Shown: positions 23,984 through 33,939, numbered from the stretch's first letter. The stretch is 64,000 nucleotides of DNA from UKL13-2 sp947085425 (GCA_947085425.1 CAMTWK010000018.1:1-64000); one strand, 5' to 3'. The notes: generated by a model from the letters alone, not told the origin. Numbers and translations: made by a program.

Positions 23984-25369
23984 ATGTCGATTCTTCGTCC
24001 CATCAAAATTTCCAAAGTCGCCAAAGAAAAAATCCGCCCACCACGTGTGGGTTTTGTTTCGTTGGGTTGTCCCAAAGCGCTGGTCGATTCCGAGCAGATC
24101 ATCACCCAGCTGCGCGCCGAGGGTTACGAAATTGCACCGGACTACAGCGGTGCCGACCTGGTGGTCGTAAATACCTGTGGTTTTATTGATTCGGCCGTGC
24201 AGGAGTCACTCGATGCAATCGGCGAAGCCCTCGCCGAAAACGGCAAGGTGATTGTCACCGGCTGTTTGGGTGCCAAAGCGGGCAGGGGCACGGACAATTT
24301 GGTCAAACAAATTCACCCCAAGGTATTGGCCGTGACCGGCCCGCACGCCAAAGATGAAGTGATGGGGCATGTGCACAAACATTTGCCACAGCCACACGAT
24401 CCGTTTATTGATTTGTTGCCACCTGCCGGCATCAAACTCACGCCCAAACACTACGCCTACCTGAAGATTTCCGAAGGCTGTAACCATCGTTGCACGTTTT
24501 GTATCATTCCGTCGATGCGTGGTGATCTGGTTTCACGTCCGATTGGCAGTGTCTTGCAGGAAGCCGAAAACCTCATCAAGTCCGGCGTGCGCGAATTGTT
24601 AGTGGTGTCACAAGACACCAGCGCTTATGGTGTTGATATCAAATACCGTACCGGTTTTTGGAATGGCAAACCGGTTAAAACCCGTATGACAGAAATGTGT
24701 GAGGCGATGGGTGAATTGGCGCGGCAGTCTAATGCGTGGGTGCGTTTGCATTACGTTTACCCTTATCCGCATGTGGATGAAATCATTCCCTTGATGGCCG
24801 ACGGTAAAATTTTGCCGTATCTGGATATTCCGTTTCAGCATGCCAACACGCGTATCTTGAAGGCGATGAAACGACCGGCCGCCACGGAGAAAACCCTCGA
24901 GCGTATTCAAAACTGGCGCAAGCTTTGCCCGGATATCACACTGCGTTCCACCTTTATCGCCGGCTTTCCGGGTGAGAGCGAAGCCGAATTTCAGGAGTTG
25001 CTGGATTTCCTGGTTGAAGCACAATTGGATCGTGTCGGTTGTTTTGCCTATTCGGCGGTTGAAGGTGCCACTGCCAATGCCCTGGCGGACCATGTGCCGG
25101 AAGAGCTCAAACAGGAACGGGTGGCGCGCTTCATGGCGGTGCAAGCCGAAATCAGCGCGGCCAAGTTACAACACAAAGTTGGCCGCACGGTTGATGTATT
25201 GATCGACACCATTACCAAGGACGGTGCCATCGGACGCACCGCGGCCGATGCCCCGGAGATCGACGGCCAAGTTGAAATTCACGGCAAACACAAACACCAA
25301 CCCGGTGACATCACCCGGGTAAAAATCACCACCGCCACCGCCCATGACTTGGTGGCAAATTGGGCCTAA
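23984..25369 (+). CDS. rimO: Ribosomal protein S12 methylthiotransferase RimO
   Basis: RimO adds a methylthio group to an aspartate of ribosomal protein S12 using two [4Fe-4S] clusters. The 461-residue protein has the N-terminal cluster cysteines in LGCPKALVDSE, NTCGFIDSA and TGCLGAKAG. The radical-SAM motif reads CNHRCTFC, and a C-terminal TRAM domain is present (VDVLIDTITKDGAIGR). ATG 23984 was preferred; TTG 23978 is also in frame. It follows phaR, as in many Burkholderiales. Confidence 0.93.
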   Translation: MSILRPIKISKVAKEKIRPPRVGFVSLGCPKALVDSEQIITQLRAEGYEIAPDYSGADLVVVNTCGFIDSAVQESLDAIGEALAENGKVIVTGCLGAKAGRGTDNLVKQIHPKVLAVTGPHAKDEVMGHVHKHLPQPHDPFIDLLPPAGIKLTPKHYAYLKISEGCNHRCTFCIIPSMRGDLVSRPIGSVLQEAENLIKSGVRELLVVSQDTSAYGVDIKYRTGFWNGKPVKTRMTEMCEAMGELARQSNAWVRLHYVYPYPHVDEIIPLMADGKILPYLDIPFQHANTRILKAMKRPAATEKTLERIQNWRKLCPDITLRSTFIAGFPGESEAEFQELLDFLVEAQLDRVGCFAYSAVEGATANALADHVPEELKQERVARFMAVQAEISAAKLQHKVGRTVDVLIDTITKDGAIGRTAADAPEIDGQVEIHGKHKHQPGDITRVKITTATAHDLVANWA

Positions 25370-25407
25370 TCAACCACTGATCATGGCGTAAACCCGCCAA
25401 TAAAAAA

Positions 25408-27129
25408 ATGACCAATCCGAGCGCTGCTAGTAATAGATCAACCTTTCGTTCCGGCGGCCAGATTCTGGTCGATCAACTGAGAATTCACGGTGCCGATTTG
25501 GCCTTCTGCGTGCCCGGCGAAAGTTATTTGCCGGTGCTCGATGCGCTGTATACCCATCGCGACACCATCAAACTCATCACCTGCCGTCATGAGAGTGGTG
25601 CGGCCAATATGGCCGATGCCTATGGCAAATTAACCGGTAAACCCGGTTTATGTTTTGTCACCCGCGGGCCGGGCGCGACCAATGCCTCGATAGGTGTGCA
25701 CACCGCCTATCAAGACTCAACACCGATGATTTTATTTATCGGCCAGGTCGGCAGTGATTTTATCGAGCGTGAGGCGTTTCAGGAAATCGACTATCGGCGC
25801 ATGTTTGGCCAAATGGCGAAATGGGTCGCACAAATTGATCGCGCCGACCGGGTGCCGGAGTTCATTGCCCGCGCCTATCAAGTCGCCACCTCCGGTCGGA
25901 TGGGCCCGGTGGTATTGGCATTGCCAGAGGACATGTTGTCGGCGATGGTGGATGTGGCGGATACCCGTAGCTGGCAGCGCATTGGCATTGCGCCTGGTCA
26001 GCCTGAAATCGCCAAGCTGACCGCCATGTTAGAAAATGCGGAGCGACCAATCGTCATCGCCGGTGGCACGGGTTGGGGTGGTGAATCGTGTGCGGATTTG
26101 CAAAAATTTGCCGAAATCCAACGGATTCCCGTCACCTGTGCGTTTCGTTATCAAGACGTTTTTGACAACGCCCATGCAAACTATGCCGGTGACGTCGGCA
26201 TCGGCATCAACCCCGCGCTGGCGGCACGGGTCAAAGAGTCTGACTTGGTGATAGCTATTGGCCCGCGGTTGGGTGAAATGACTACCGGTGGGTACGGGCT
26301 CATCACCGCGCCGATCCCGGCGGCATCACAAAAGTTGGTGCATATCCAAGCCGGTGTGGAAGAGTTGGGGCGTGTTTATCAGGCCGATCTGATGATCAAT
26401 GCCACCATGCCGGAAATGGCCAAAGTGTTGGCGGCAATGCCACGCCTCACCCGTGAAGGGGTTGGCAAACAATTGCTCGAGTCACGCGCCGATTACCAAA
26501 GCTGGCAGGGCAAAAAAGCAACACCGGGCAAGGTGCAAATGTGGGATGTTATCCAGCAGCTTGATGCGGTGTTGCCCGCCGACGGTGTGATTTGTAACGG
26601 TGCCGGTAACTACGCCACCTGGTTACATCGTTTTCATTGTTATCGCACCAGTGCGGGCTTTCGTACCCAGCTTGCGCCGACCTCCGGCGCGATGGGTTAT
26701 GGCGTGCCAGCCGCGATTGCCGCCAAGGCAGTGCACCCGACGCGAACGGTTGTTGCCTTTGCAGGCGACGGCTGTTTTCTCATGACCGGCCAAGAGCTCG
26801 CCACCGCTGTCCAATACCAGCTCAATATCATCATAGTGGTGGTCAACAACGGCATGTACGGCACCATTCGTATGCATCAGGAACGCGAATTTCCCGGCAA
26901 CGTACACGGCACCACACTCGTCAATCCCGACTTTGCCGCCTACGCACGGGCATTTGGTGCGCACGGCGAAGTGGTTGAGCACACCGCAGAATTTGCCCCG
27001 GCGTTTGATCGCGCTATGCAAGCCGGTAAACCGGCACTCATCGAAATTCGCATCGACCCGCAAGCGATTTCGCCGAATATGACCTTGCAGGCGATTCGCG
27101 ATGTGGCCGCAGCAGGCAAGACTCGATAG
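25408..27129 (+). CDS. Thiamine-diphosphate enzyme, acetolactate synthase-like
   Basis: A 573-residue ThDP-dependent enzyme with the three-domain layout of acetolactate synthase large subunits. The activating glutamate sits in ITCRHESGAANMADAYG, the phosphate/Mg motif in AFAGDGCFLMTGQEL, and NNGMYGTIRMHQE completes the cofactor site. The central FAD-type domain is present but divergent. No small regulatory subunit is adjacent and it stands alone between rimO and a small membrane gene. It belongs to the TPP-binding proteins often annotated as acetolactate synthase without proof, so the substrate is open. Confidence 0.8.
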   Translation: MTNPSAASNRSTFRSGGQILVDQLRIHGADLAFCVPGESYLPVLDALYTHRDTIKLITCRHESGAANMADAYGKLTGKPGLCFVTRGPGATNASIGVHTAYQDSTPMILFIGQVGSDFIEREAFQEIDYRRMFGQMAKWVAQIDRADRVPEFIARAYQVATSGRMGPVVLALPEDMLSAMVDVADTRSWQRIGIAPGQPEIAKLTAMLENAERPIVIAGGTGWGGESCADLQKFAEIQRIPVTCAFRYQDVFDNAHANYAGDVGIGINPALAARVKESDLVIAIGPRLGEMTTGGYGLITAPIPAASQKLVHIQAGVEELGRVYQADLMINATMPEMAKVLAAMPRLTREGVGKQLLESRADYQSWQGKKATPGKVQMWDVIQQLDAVLPADGVICNGAGNYATWLHRFHCYRTSAGFRTQLAPTSGAMGYGVPAAIAAKAVHPTRTVVAFAGDGCFLMTGQELATAVQYQLNIIIVVVNNGMYGTIRMHQEREFPGNVHGTTLVNPDFAAYARAFGAHGEVVEHTAEFAPAFDRAMQAGKPALIEIRIDPQAISPNMTLQAIRDVAAAGKTR

Positions 27130-27186
27130 CGCGATCCTATTGCCTTTTCCGAACATCAGCTGAAAGCCGGTACAAGGCCACAAATT

Positions 27187-27510
27187 ATGCGTGAGCTACT
27201 TTTGTCGTTATCAATTTTGTGCACGGTCGCTCTCTTTGCGTGGTTCTTTTTTGCGATCGCTGCGCTAAGCACGTTGCGCAATCTTGGCGCGCCCGTCACG
27301 CACTGGACTGCTGTGTTTCTTGCGCCCATTGGCTACCGTCCGGCAATCTTCAGCCTGCTTTATTTGCTGCACGGCCAATACCGCACGGACACAATGAGTC
27401 CAATCCCGCCGCATATTGAGCGCACCCGAACCATTGGACGGGTGATTGTTGGTGCATGGATTGTGGTGACGCCAATCGTTGGTTTGTTATGGCTTGCTCG
27501 GGCGATCTGA
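27187..27510 (+). CDS. Small membrane protein of unknown function
   Basis: This 107-residue protein has an N-terminal hydrophobic segment (LLLSLSILCTVALFAWFFFA), a middle amphipathic part and a C-terminal segment (VIVGAWIVVTPIVGLLWLA). Two or three membrane passes are likely. I recognise no family. The start lacks a clear Shine-Dalgarno site. It lies between the ThDP enzyme gene and the higBA pair. Confidence 0.5.
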   Translation: MRELLLSLSILCTVALFAWFFFAIAALSTLRNLGAPVTHWTAVFLAPIGYRPAIFSLLYLLHGQYRTDTMSPIPPHIERTRTIGRVIVGAWIVVTPIVGLLWLARAI

Positions 27511-27604
27511 CCGATTACGGGCGAAACCTCAGGCAATCGTCAATTTTTCTGTTTCAATCGTCAAGATTACGTCTGGCCATCCCAATATATACGCTTGATG
27601 TTAT

Positions 27605-27619
27605 TAACGCATAGCGTTA
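27605..27619. promoter_or_regulatory. HigA-type operator
   Basis: TAACGC-ATA-GCGTTA is a perfect palindrome ending 10 bases before the higB start. This position and form match autoregulatory operators bound by HigA/GraA antitoxins. Confidence 0.75.
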
Positions 27620-27629
27620 TTATTGTTCG

Positions 27630-27911
27630 ATGCCAATCAAGAGCTTTAAATGCGAAAAGACCAAGTCGCTATTTTCCGGGGAGCGTGTCGCGCGCTGGGT
27701 AAACATTGAGCGGCCAGCCCTGCGAAAATTAACACAACTTGATTGGTCGGCTGTTTTAGATGACCTTCGCGCCCCGCCTGGAAATCAGTTGGAAGCACTA
27801 AAGGGAAATCGGAAAGGGCAACACAGCATTCGCATTAACGATCAATGGCGTGTGTGCTTTGTTTGGACTGTCGATGGGCCAAAGAATGTAGAGATTGTGG
27901 ATTACCACTGA
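27630..27911 (+). CDS. higB: HigB-type toxin (RelE/ParE superfamily)
   Basis: This 93-residue protein matches HigB/GraT mRNA-cleaving toxins that act at the ribosome. It starts MPIKSFKCEKTKSLFSGE and carries LDDLRAPPGNQLEALKG and the C-terminal IRINDQWRVCFVW, both typical of the family. The toxin gene precedes the antitoxin gene, the reversed order characteristic of higBA, with a 12-base gap. Nothing suggests inactivation. Confidence 0.88.
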   Translation: MPIKSFKCEKTKSLFSGERVARWVNIERPALRKLTQLDWSAVLDDLRAPPGNQLEALKGNRKGQHSIRINDQWRVCFVWTVDGPKNVEIVDYH

Positions 27912-27923
27912 AAGAGGTTAACG

Positions 27924-28223
27924 ATGCGTAAAATCCTGCCTGTTTCTCCAGGCGAAATGTTGAATGAAGAATTTTTGAAACCGCTTGGGCTGACCAAATA
28001 TCGGTTGGCGAAAGATATCGGCGTGCCGCCACAACGTATCGGCGATATTGTCGCCGGCAAGCGTGCCATTACGGCTGACACTGATCTGCGTCTTTGCCGG
28101 TATTTTGCTTTGAGTGACGGCTGGTGGCTGCGTGGCCAAGCGAGTTACGATACGGCAATTGCACGTGAATCCATGGGTGATGTTTTGTCAAAAATTCGAC
28201 GTTGCGAACTATTGGCAGCATGA
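27924..28223 (+). CDS. higA: HigA-type antitoxin
   Basis: A 99-residue XRE-family protein that neutralises HigB and represses the operon. It begins with the typical PVSPGEMLNEEFLKPLGLTK. The helix-turn-helix follows in YRLAKDIGVPPQRIGDIVAG, then KRAITADTDLRLCRYFALSD. AGAGGTTAACG just upstream supplies a ribosome site. It converges with lysS 28 bases away. Confidence 0.9.
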   Translation: MRKILPVSPGEMLNEEFLKPLGLTKYRLAKDIGVPPQRIGDIVAGKRAITADTDLRLCRYFALSDGWWLRGQASYDTAIARESMGDVLSKIRRCELLAA

Positions 28224-28251
28224 ATGTAAGGTGTTGCGTCGAAGTTAGAAA

Positions 28252-29814
28252 TTACTTCGCCACATCACTCGCCCGCAGTTGCGGAAACAAAATCACATCC
28301 CGAATTGACGCTGAATCCGTCAGCAACATCACCAGACGGTCAATACCAATGCCTTCGCCTGCGGTCGGCGGCATGCCGTATTCAAGCGCACGCACAAAAT
28401 CCGCGTCGTAATGCATGGCCTCTTCGTCGCCGCCTTCTTTGGCTTGCACCTGCTCAATAAATCTGGCGGCTTGATCTTCCGCATCGTTGAGCTCCGAAAA
28501 ACCATTGGCGATTTCGCGGCCGGCGATAAATAACTCGAAACGGTCGGTGATCGCCGGGTTGTGGTCATTGCGACGTGCCAGGGGGGAGACCTCGGCCGGG
28601 TAATCAACAATAAAAGTCGGCTGGATCAATTTCGCTTCGGCGGTTTCTTCGAATAGTTTTAATTGCAGGGTGCCAATGGTGTCACTGGCTTTGACTTGGG
28701 CGTGGTGTTTTTTACACAGCGTTTCCAGTGTTGCCCGGTCATTGAAGTCCGCGTCCGTGTATTGCGGAAAATATTTCACCACGGCTTGTGGCATGGTCAG
28801 GCGGTCGAACGGCTTGCCAAAATCAATTTGCAACCCTTGATAATCGATCAGCGTTTTGCCGACCACTTTGCTGGCAACCGCACGGAACATGTCTTCGGTG
28901 AATTGCATCAGATGATGAAAATCGCGATAGGCGATATAAAACTCCATCATGGTGAATTCCGGATTGTGGCGAACACTCATGCCTTCGTTGCGGAAATTGC
29001 GATTGATTTCAAACACCCGCTCAAATCCACCGACCACCAGGCGCTTTAAATAAAGCTCCGGAGCGATGCGCAAATAAAGCTGCATATCGAGCGTGTTGTG
29101 ATGGGTGATAAAGGGTTTGGCCGCCGCGCCACCGGGAATTGGGTGCATCATCGGTGTTTCGACTTCCAGATAACCGGCTTCAACCATAAAGCTGCGAATC
29201 TCAGAGACAATTTTGGAGCGCGTTTCAAAGGTGTGTTTGACTTCCGGATTGACCATCAAGTCCACATAACGCATGCGATAACGCTGTTCGGTATCGGTCA
29301 GGCCGTGAAACTTTTCCGGCAGCGGTCGTAATGATTTGGTAATCAACCGGACCATCGAAACATTAATCGACAGTTCACCGGTTTTGGTTTTAAACATCAC
29401 CCCTTCTGCGCCAACAATGTCCCCCAGGTCGTAATGTTTGAACGCTTCCAGCGCGTCTTCACCTACGCCTTCGAGATTTACATATAACTGAATGCGTGCC
29501 GAGGCATCTTGAATGGTGGCAAACGATGCCTTGCCCATCACCCGCTTCAACATAATGCGACCGGCCACTTTGACGATTGGCGATTTGTTGGCTTCCTTGT
29601 TGGCCTCCAACTCCTCTTTGCTGAAGTGGCCGTATTGGGCGTGTAAATCCACCGCCATGTTTTCCGGACGGAAATCATTCGGAAACGGATGGCCGCCGGT
29701 TTTTTCACGAATGGCGGCAAGTTTTTGCCGGCGCTCGGCAATCACATGGTTTTCATCGACGGCGGGGGTCGTGGTGGGCGTGGCGCCGGCGGGGGAATTG
29801 GTGGTGTCAGTCAT
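28252..29814 (-). CDS. lysS: Lysyl-tRNA synthetase, class II
   Basis: LysS charges tRNA-Lys. The 520-residue protein has an N-terminal OB-fold anticodon-binding domain (about 70-190). Class II motif 1 lies around SEIRSFMVEAGYLEVETPMM, motif 2 around RVFEINRNFRNEGMSVRHNP, and motif 3 in GEGIGIDRLVMLLT. The first 20 residues are a poorly conserved Thr/Pro-rich lead. It follows prfB by 48 bases, the usual prfB-lysS pairing. Confidence 0.96.
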   Translation of the reverse strand: MTDTTNSPAGATPTTTPAVDENHVIAERRQKLAAIREKTGGHPFPNDFRPENMAVDLHAQYGHFSKEELEANKEANKSPIVKVAGRIMLKRVMGKASFATIQDASARIQLYVNLEGVGEDALEAFKHYDLGDIVGAEGVMFKTKTGELSINVSMVRLITKSLRPLPEKFHGLTDTEQRYRMRYVDLMVNPEVKHTFETRSKIVSEIRSFMVEAGYLEVETPMMHPIPGGAAAKPFITHHNTLDMQLYLRIAPELYLKRLVVGGFERVFEINRNFRNEGMSVRHNPEFTMMEFYIAYRDFHHLMQFTEDMFRAVASKVVGKTLIDYQGLQIDFGKPFDRLTMPQAVVKYFPQYTDADFNDRATLETLCKKHHAQVKASDTIGTLQLKLFEETAEAKLIQPTFIVDYPAEVSPLARRNDHNPAITDRFELFIAGREIANGFSELNDAEDQAARFIEQVQAKEGGDEEAMHYDADFVRALEYGMPPTAGEGIGIDRLVMLLTDSASIRDVILFPQLRASDVAK

Positions 29815-29862
29815 GTTGGTCTTTCCGGGTGGTGCAGTAATGGCAACAAGGTGGGTTCGAAA

Positions 29863-30967
29863 TTAAACGCCGTGTTTCAAGCTGGCTTCGATAAATAAAT
29901 CGAGATCACCATCGAGCACTTTTTGCGTGTTGCTGGTTTCGACGTTGGTGCGCAAATCCTTGATGCGTGATTGATCCAGCACATACGAGCGAATTTGGTG
30001 CCCCCAGCCGACATCGGTTTTGGTGGCTTCGAGTTTGTCTTGTTCACTCTGGCGCTTGCGAATTTCGAGTTCGTACAATTTTGATTTCAACATCGCCATC
30101 GCTTCGGCGCGGTTGCGGTGTTGTGAACGATCGTTTTGACACTGCACCACCACCCCGGTGGGGGCGTGGGTGATACGCACCGCCGAGTCGGTTTTGTTGA
30201 TGTGCTGGCCACCGGCACCGGAGGCGCGATAGGTGTCGATCCGCAAATCGGCCGGATTGATGTCGATTTCAATTGAATCGTCGATTTCCGGATACACAAA
30301 CAACGATGCAAACGAGGTGTGACGCCCGCCGGCCGAATCGAACGGTGACTTTCTCACCAACCGATGCACACCAGTTTCCGAACGCAAATAACCATAGGCA
30401 TAGTCACCGGTGACTTTGATCGAGGCGCTTTTGATGCCGGCCACTTCACCGGCCGACTCTTCAAGCATTTCGGTTTTGAAACCTTTGCGTTCGGCGTAAC
30501 GCAGGTATTGGCGCAATAACATCGACGCCCAATCCTGCGCTTCGGTGCCACCGGCCCCGGCCTGAATATCAATAAACGCGCTGCACGGGTCGGCCGGATT
30601 GGAAAACATGCGGCGGAACTCCATGTCAGCCACGGCCTTTTCAATCACGGCGGTATCGGCTTCAATGGCTTCGAGTGTGCCGTCGTCGCCTTCGGCTTTG
30701 GCCAGGTCAAATAATTCGATGCTGTCTTTGGCGGAGGCGGTGGCGGTTTCGATGGTGGTGATCACGCCATCGAGTAATTTTTTTTCTTTACCGAGCTCTG
30801 AAGCGCGTTTGGTATCGGCCCAAACGGCGGGGTCTTCGCTCAGGCGGGTGACTTCTTCGAGGCGGGTTACTTTTGCATCAAAGTCAAAGATACCTCCGCA
30901 ATTCGTCCAGACGGGCGGACAAATCGGCAAGGGCATTGGAGATGGCGTTAACGCGGTCGGCTTCCAT
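29863..30967 (-). CDS. prfB: Peptide chain release factor 2, programmed +1 frameshift
   Basis: RF2 ends translation at UAA and UGA. Translation starts at ATG 30967 (MEADRVNAISNALADL), reaches UGA as codon 28 (30884-30886), then shifts +1 at CUU-UGA to continue as DFDAKVTRLEE, giving 367 residues. The stop-recognition tripeptide SPF lies in RKSPFDSAGGRH and the catalytic GGQ in SGAGGQHINKTDS. Frameshifting is autoregulatory: low RF2 slows termination and favours the shift. The coordinates span both frames. Confidence 0.95.
30883..30897 (-). promoter_or_regulatory. RF2 recoding signal
   Basis: On the minus strand the site reads GGAGGTATCTTTGAC: an internal Shine-Dalgarno sequence, three bases, the slippery CTT codon, then UGA followed by C (a weak stop context). 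All elements of the classical prfB frameshift site are present. Confidence 0.95.
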
Positions 30968-31079
30968 GAGTTTTATTCTAAAAAAATTAAGGTTGAATTA
31001 TAACGGAGGGGGGGTGGTGCCATTGCTTCATCCCGCAAATTTGATAAAAAAACGTCAGGAAATCGGAGGCAACGACCCA

Positions 31080-32774
31080 TCATGCAATATGATCAAACAT
31101 CAACTGCACCACCGACGCACCTCGAAAAGTATTGATCGATGGCCGAAACACCGCGTCAATGCTGGGGTTTAGCGATTCCGCCGAGCCAAAGCGCATGGCA
31201 TCAAAGCTTTGCCCACCCAAACTCACTTTGAGTTTGAGGTGTTTTTCTCCGACCACGCGTTGATCAAGAATTTTGAAGGCGCCTTGATAACTGGGGGCAA
31301 CAAAACCCTGACCCCAAACCTGCGATTCAAGCATACGCACAAAATCAAAATCCAAGGCGCTGGCTTCGATGGTGCCGTCGGTTTCGATTTGTTCTTGTAA
31401 GTCGGTGGGGGTGAGTAATTCACGCGCGACCGATTCAAACGCTTTGGCAAAGTCGGGTAGGGCGGATTCACGAATGGTGAGGCCGGCGGCCATGGCGTGG
31501 CCACCAAATTTTTCAATCAGGTCGGGGAAGCGTTTGGTGATGAGATCGAGTGCATCCCGCATATGTAACGCGGCGATCGAGCGACCGGAGCCTTTGAGGT
31601 TGCCGTTGCCATCGCGTGCAAACGCGATCACCGGGCGATGGGTTTGTTCACGTAAACGTCCCGCCAAGATACCCACCACGCCCTGATGCCAGCCGGGTTC
31701 GAATAACGCCAGCGCATAACGGTTTTGAATGTCGATGGTATCAAGTGTGGTGAGTGCGCCTTCTTTCATGTCGGCTTCGATCACCCGCCGTTCGCGGTTT
31801 AAGGCATCGAGTTTGCTGGCGAGCTGCATGGCGGTGGCGGTGTCATTGGCCAATAGGCAATTAATTCCAACCGACATATCTTCCAAGCGCCCGGCGGCGT
31901 TGATGCGTGGGCCGAGTACAAAACCAAGGTCATATGTCGAGGCGCGGCTGGCATCACGGCCACCGACACTCAATAACGCGGCGATGCCTTTGCAGGCACG
32001 GCCGGCACGAATGCGTTGTAGTCCTTGCTCAACCAAAATACGATTGTTGTGTTCGAGTTTCACCACGTCGGCGACCGTGCCGAGCGCCACCAGATCCAAC
32101 AGATCGGCAAGATTGGGCTCGGTGGTGTTGGCAAAGACATTACGTTTGCGAAGCTCGGCGCGCAGCGCCAGCATGGTGTAAAACATCACGCCGACACCGG
32201 CCAACGATTTGGCAGGGAAGGTATCACCCGGCTGATTCGGATTCACAATCACCGCCGCATCCGGCAGGGTTTGCCCCGGCAAATGATGATCGGTCACCAG
32301 CACATCAATGCCCAGCCGGTTGGCGGCGGCCACACCTTCCACACTGGCGATGCCGTTATCAACCGTGATGATCACGTCCGGTTTGCCCGATGGATGGGCG
32401 GCGGCAAGATCAACCACTTCGGGTGTTAATCCATAACCAAGTGTGAAGCGATTCGGCACCACAAAATCTACTTTCGCGCCCATTTGTGTCAGCGCATGCA
32501 TGCCGAGCGCGCAGGCGGTGGCACCGTCGGCATCGTAATCGGCGACAATCATCAGGCGTTTTTTGGCGGCAATGGCATCAGCAAGATAGACCGCGGCACG
32601 TTCGATATGCATTAATAGCTGTGGAGCAAGCAGCGCATCCAGCTTGGTGTTCAAGTCATTAATGCCGGAAACGCCTCGCCCAGCATAGAGTTTTGCCATT
32701 CGTACATCGACACCGTCGGCAATCAAGTGTGCGTAGGCGTCGGGCTGGACGCCACGAGTGGTGATGGTGCGCAC
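31080..32774 (-). CDS. recJ: Single-stranded-DNA-specific exonuclease RecJ
   Basis: RecJ degrades single-stranded DNA 5' to 3' in recombination and mismatch repair. The 564-residue protein has the DHH phosphoesterase motifs VADYDADGATA, VDNGIASVEG and TDHHLPGQTLP, the DHHA1 motif GGHAMAAGLTI and an OB-fold tail. The start is GTG 32774, sharing one base with the TAG of the upstream gene. Both genes are on the minus strand and are probably co-transcribed. Confidence 0.94.
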   Translation of the reverse strand: MRTITTRGVQPDAYAHLIADGVDVRMAKLYAGRGVSGINDLNTKLDALLAPQLLMHIERAAVYLADAIAAKKRLMIVADYDADGATACALGMHALTQMGAKVDFVVPNRFTLGYGLTPEVVDLAAAHPSGKPDVIITVDNGIASVEGVAAANRLGIDVLVTDHHLPGQTLPDAAVIVNPNQPGDTFPAKSLAGVGVMFYTMLALRAELRKRNVFANTTEPNLADLLDLVALGTVADVVKLEHNNRILVEQGLQRIRAGRACKGIAALLSVGGRDASRASTYDLGFVLGPRINAAGRLEDMSVGINCLLANDTATAMQLASKLDALNRERRVIEADMKEGALTTLDTIDIQNRYALALFEPGWHQGVVGILAGRLREQTHRPVIAFARDGNGNLKGSGRSIAALHMRDALDLITKRFPDLIEKFGGHAMAAGLTIRESALPDFAKAFESVARELLTPTDLQEQIETDGTIEASALDFDFVRMLESQVWGQGFVAPSYQGAFKILDQRVVGEKHLKLKVSLGGQSFDAMRFGSAESLNPSIDAVFRPSINTFRGASVVQLMFDHIA

Positions 32775-33823
32775 TAAACAAAATCCCGGATGGATTTTTT
32801 GGTGCTCACCAAACGTTTGATGCGACCGATCAAGCCGTTGGCTTTGGCGGTGAGGGTCAGTGTTTTTGTTTCGTTGGGAATCACAAGGGTGAGTGATGTC
32901 AGGGTGCCCTGGTCGAGTGCGGCGACGGCGGGGGTGATCCAGTCGCGATCAATCGACGCGAGTTCGATTGGCCATGCCTCGCGGGCTTGTGAACGAATTT
33001 CGCGGGTGGCAGTGTGTAACACCACCAGCGTATTTTTTGCGTTGGCGGCGGGGTTGGCCAGCCATTCATTCATCGAGGTCGGCAGGGTGGTTTGTGGACA
33101 ACCACAGACCGCAGCCAAGCCACGTGCCAGCGCCAATCGGGCGACGACGTGATCGTATTCACAACCGCCGTCAAAATCTTTCAAGCTGCCGCCACCCCAT
33201 AACCACAGGCCGTTGATGGGCACCGCACCGGCCGCTTCCCGTGCTTGGTTGACCGGATGATCGTGCAGCAGCATTTGGATTTCATTGGTGCGCGCCCGCC
33301 AATTGGTGCGGGTTTTGGTGGTGATGCGCGGCAAATTATCGAACACACTGGCGTCGCTCATCGCCCATATTGGCGTGGCCACCGGAATATCGTTGGCGTT
33401 GATTTCGATATAACCACGTGCCGCATCCGCAAAATGCACAACCAGTCCATCCTCCACAAAATGTGAATTGATGGTTTCTGCGATTGCCAACATCTCGTCG
33501 GCAGTGGGTTTGACCACGTGGCTGTCAAATAACTGCATATTGTCGCGGCTGACGGCAAAATGCACCGGGTCGGCGCGTATCCAGGTTGTTTCAGCCACAG
33601 CCGGACCTGGGTAGTCGGCCAAATGTGTCAGCGCGGCAATCGGCGCAAATCCGTCGGTGGCAAATTCGGCCAGCAGCGTGTCTTCGAGTGTGCAACCCGC
33701 CGTAGATTTGGTCAGGCACCGCGCCAGCAGCTCATCCAAAGCCGGCATGGCCACTGGCAGGGCAAAGCCGGGCGGGGGGATGAGGTCAGCAATGAGCAGG
33801 GTGAGATGACGGGTGGTATGCAT
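32774..33823 (-). CDS. RpfE/phosphoglycerate-mutase-like protein
   Basis: A 349-residue protein related to the betaproteobacterial and Xanthomonas RpfE-type proteins often labelled cofactor-independent phosphoglycerate mutase. Recognisable stretches are NGLWLWGGGS near residue 205, RADPVHFAVSRDNMQLFD and the N-terminal LLIADLIPP. True enzymes of that family need metal-binding serine and aspartates that I do not see in order, so a catalytic role is doubtful. It is commonly found just before recJ, as here, with a one-base overlap. Confidence 0.65.
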   Translation of the reverse strand: MHTTRHLTLLIADLIPPPGFALPVAMPALDELLARCLTKSTAGCTLEDTLLAEFATDGFAPIAALTHLADYPGPAVAETTWIRADPVHFAVSRDNMQLFDSHVVKPTADEMLAIAETINSHFVEDGLVVHFADAARGYIEINANDIPVATPIWAMSDASVFDNLPRITTKTRTNWRARTNEIQMLLHDHPVNQAREAAGAVPINGLWLWGGGSLKDFDGGCEYDHVVARLALARGLAAVCGCPQTTLPTSMNEWLANPAANAKNTLVVLHTATREIRSQAREAWPIELASIDRDWITPAVAALDQGTLTSLTLVIPNETKTLTLTAKANGLIGRIKRLVSTKKSIRDFV

Positions 33824-33939
33824 AATGCCGGTGGGGTCGGGTGAAATAGGGTGTTGGCCGCAAAATCAAGTCTGAACAATATCCGAATTATCCAGTCTTT
33901 TATGGCACACTCACACAACTTTTTATCCGTGACCACGAC

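Noticed and set aside
25408..27129. Calling the ThDP enzyme ilvB
   Set aside because: No regulatory subunit or other branched-chain synthesis gene is adjacent, and the family includes enzymes with other substrates.
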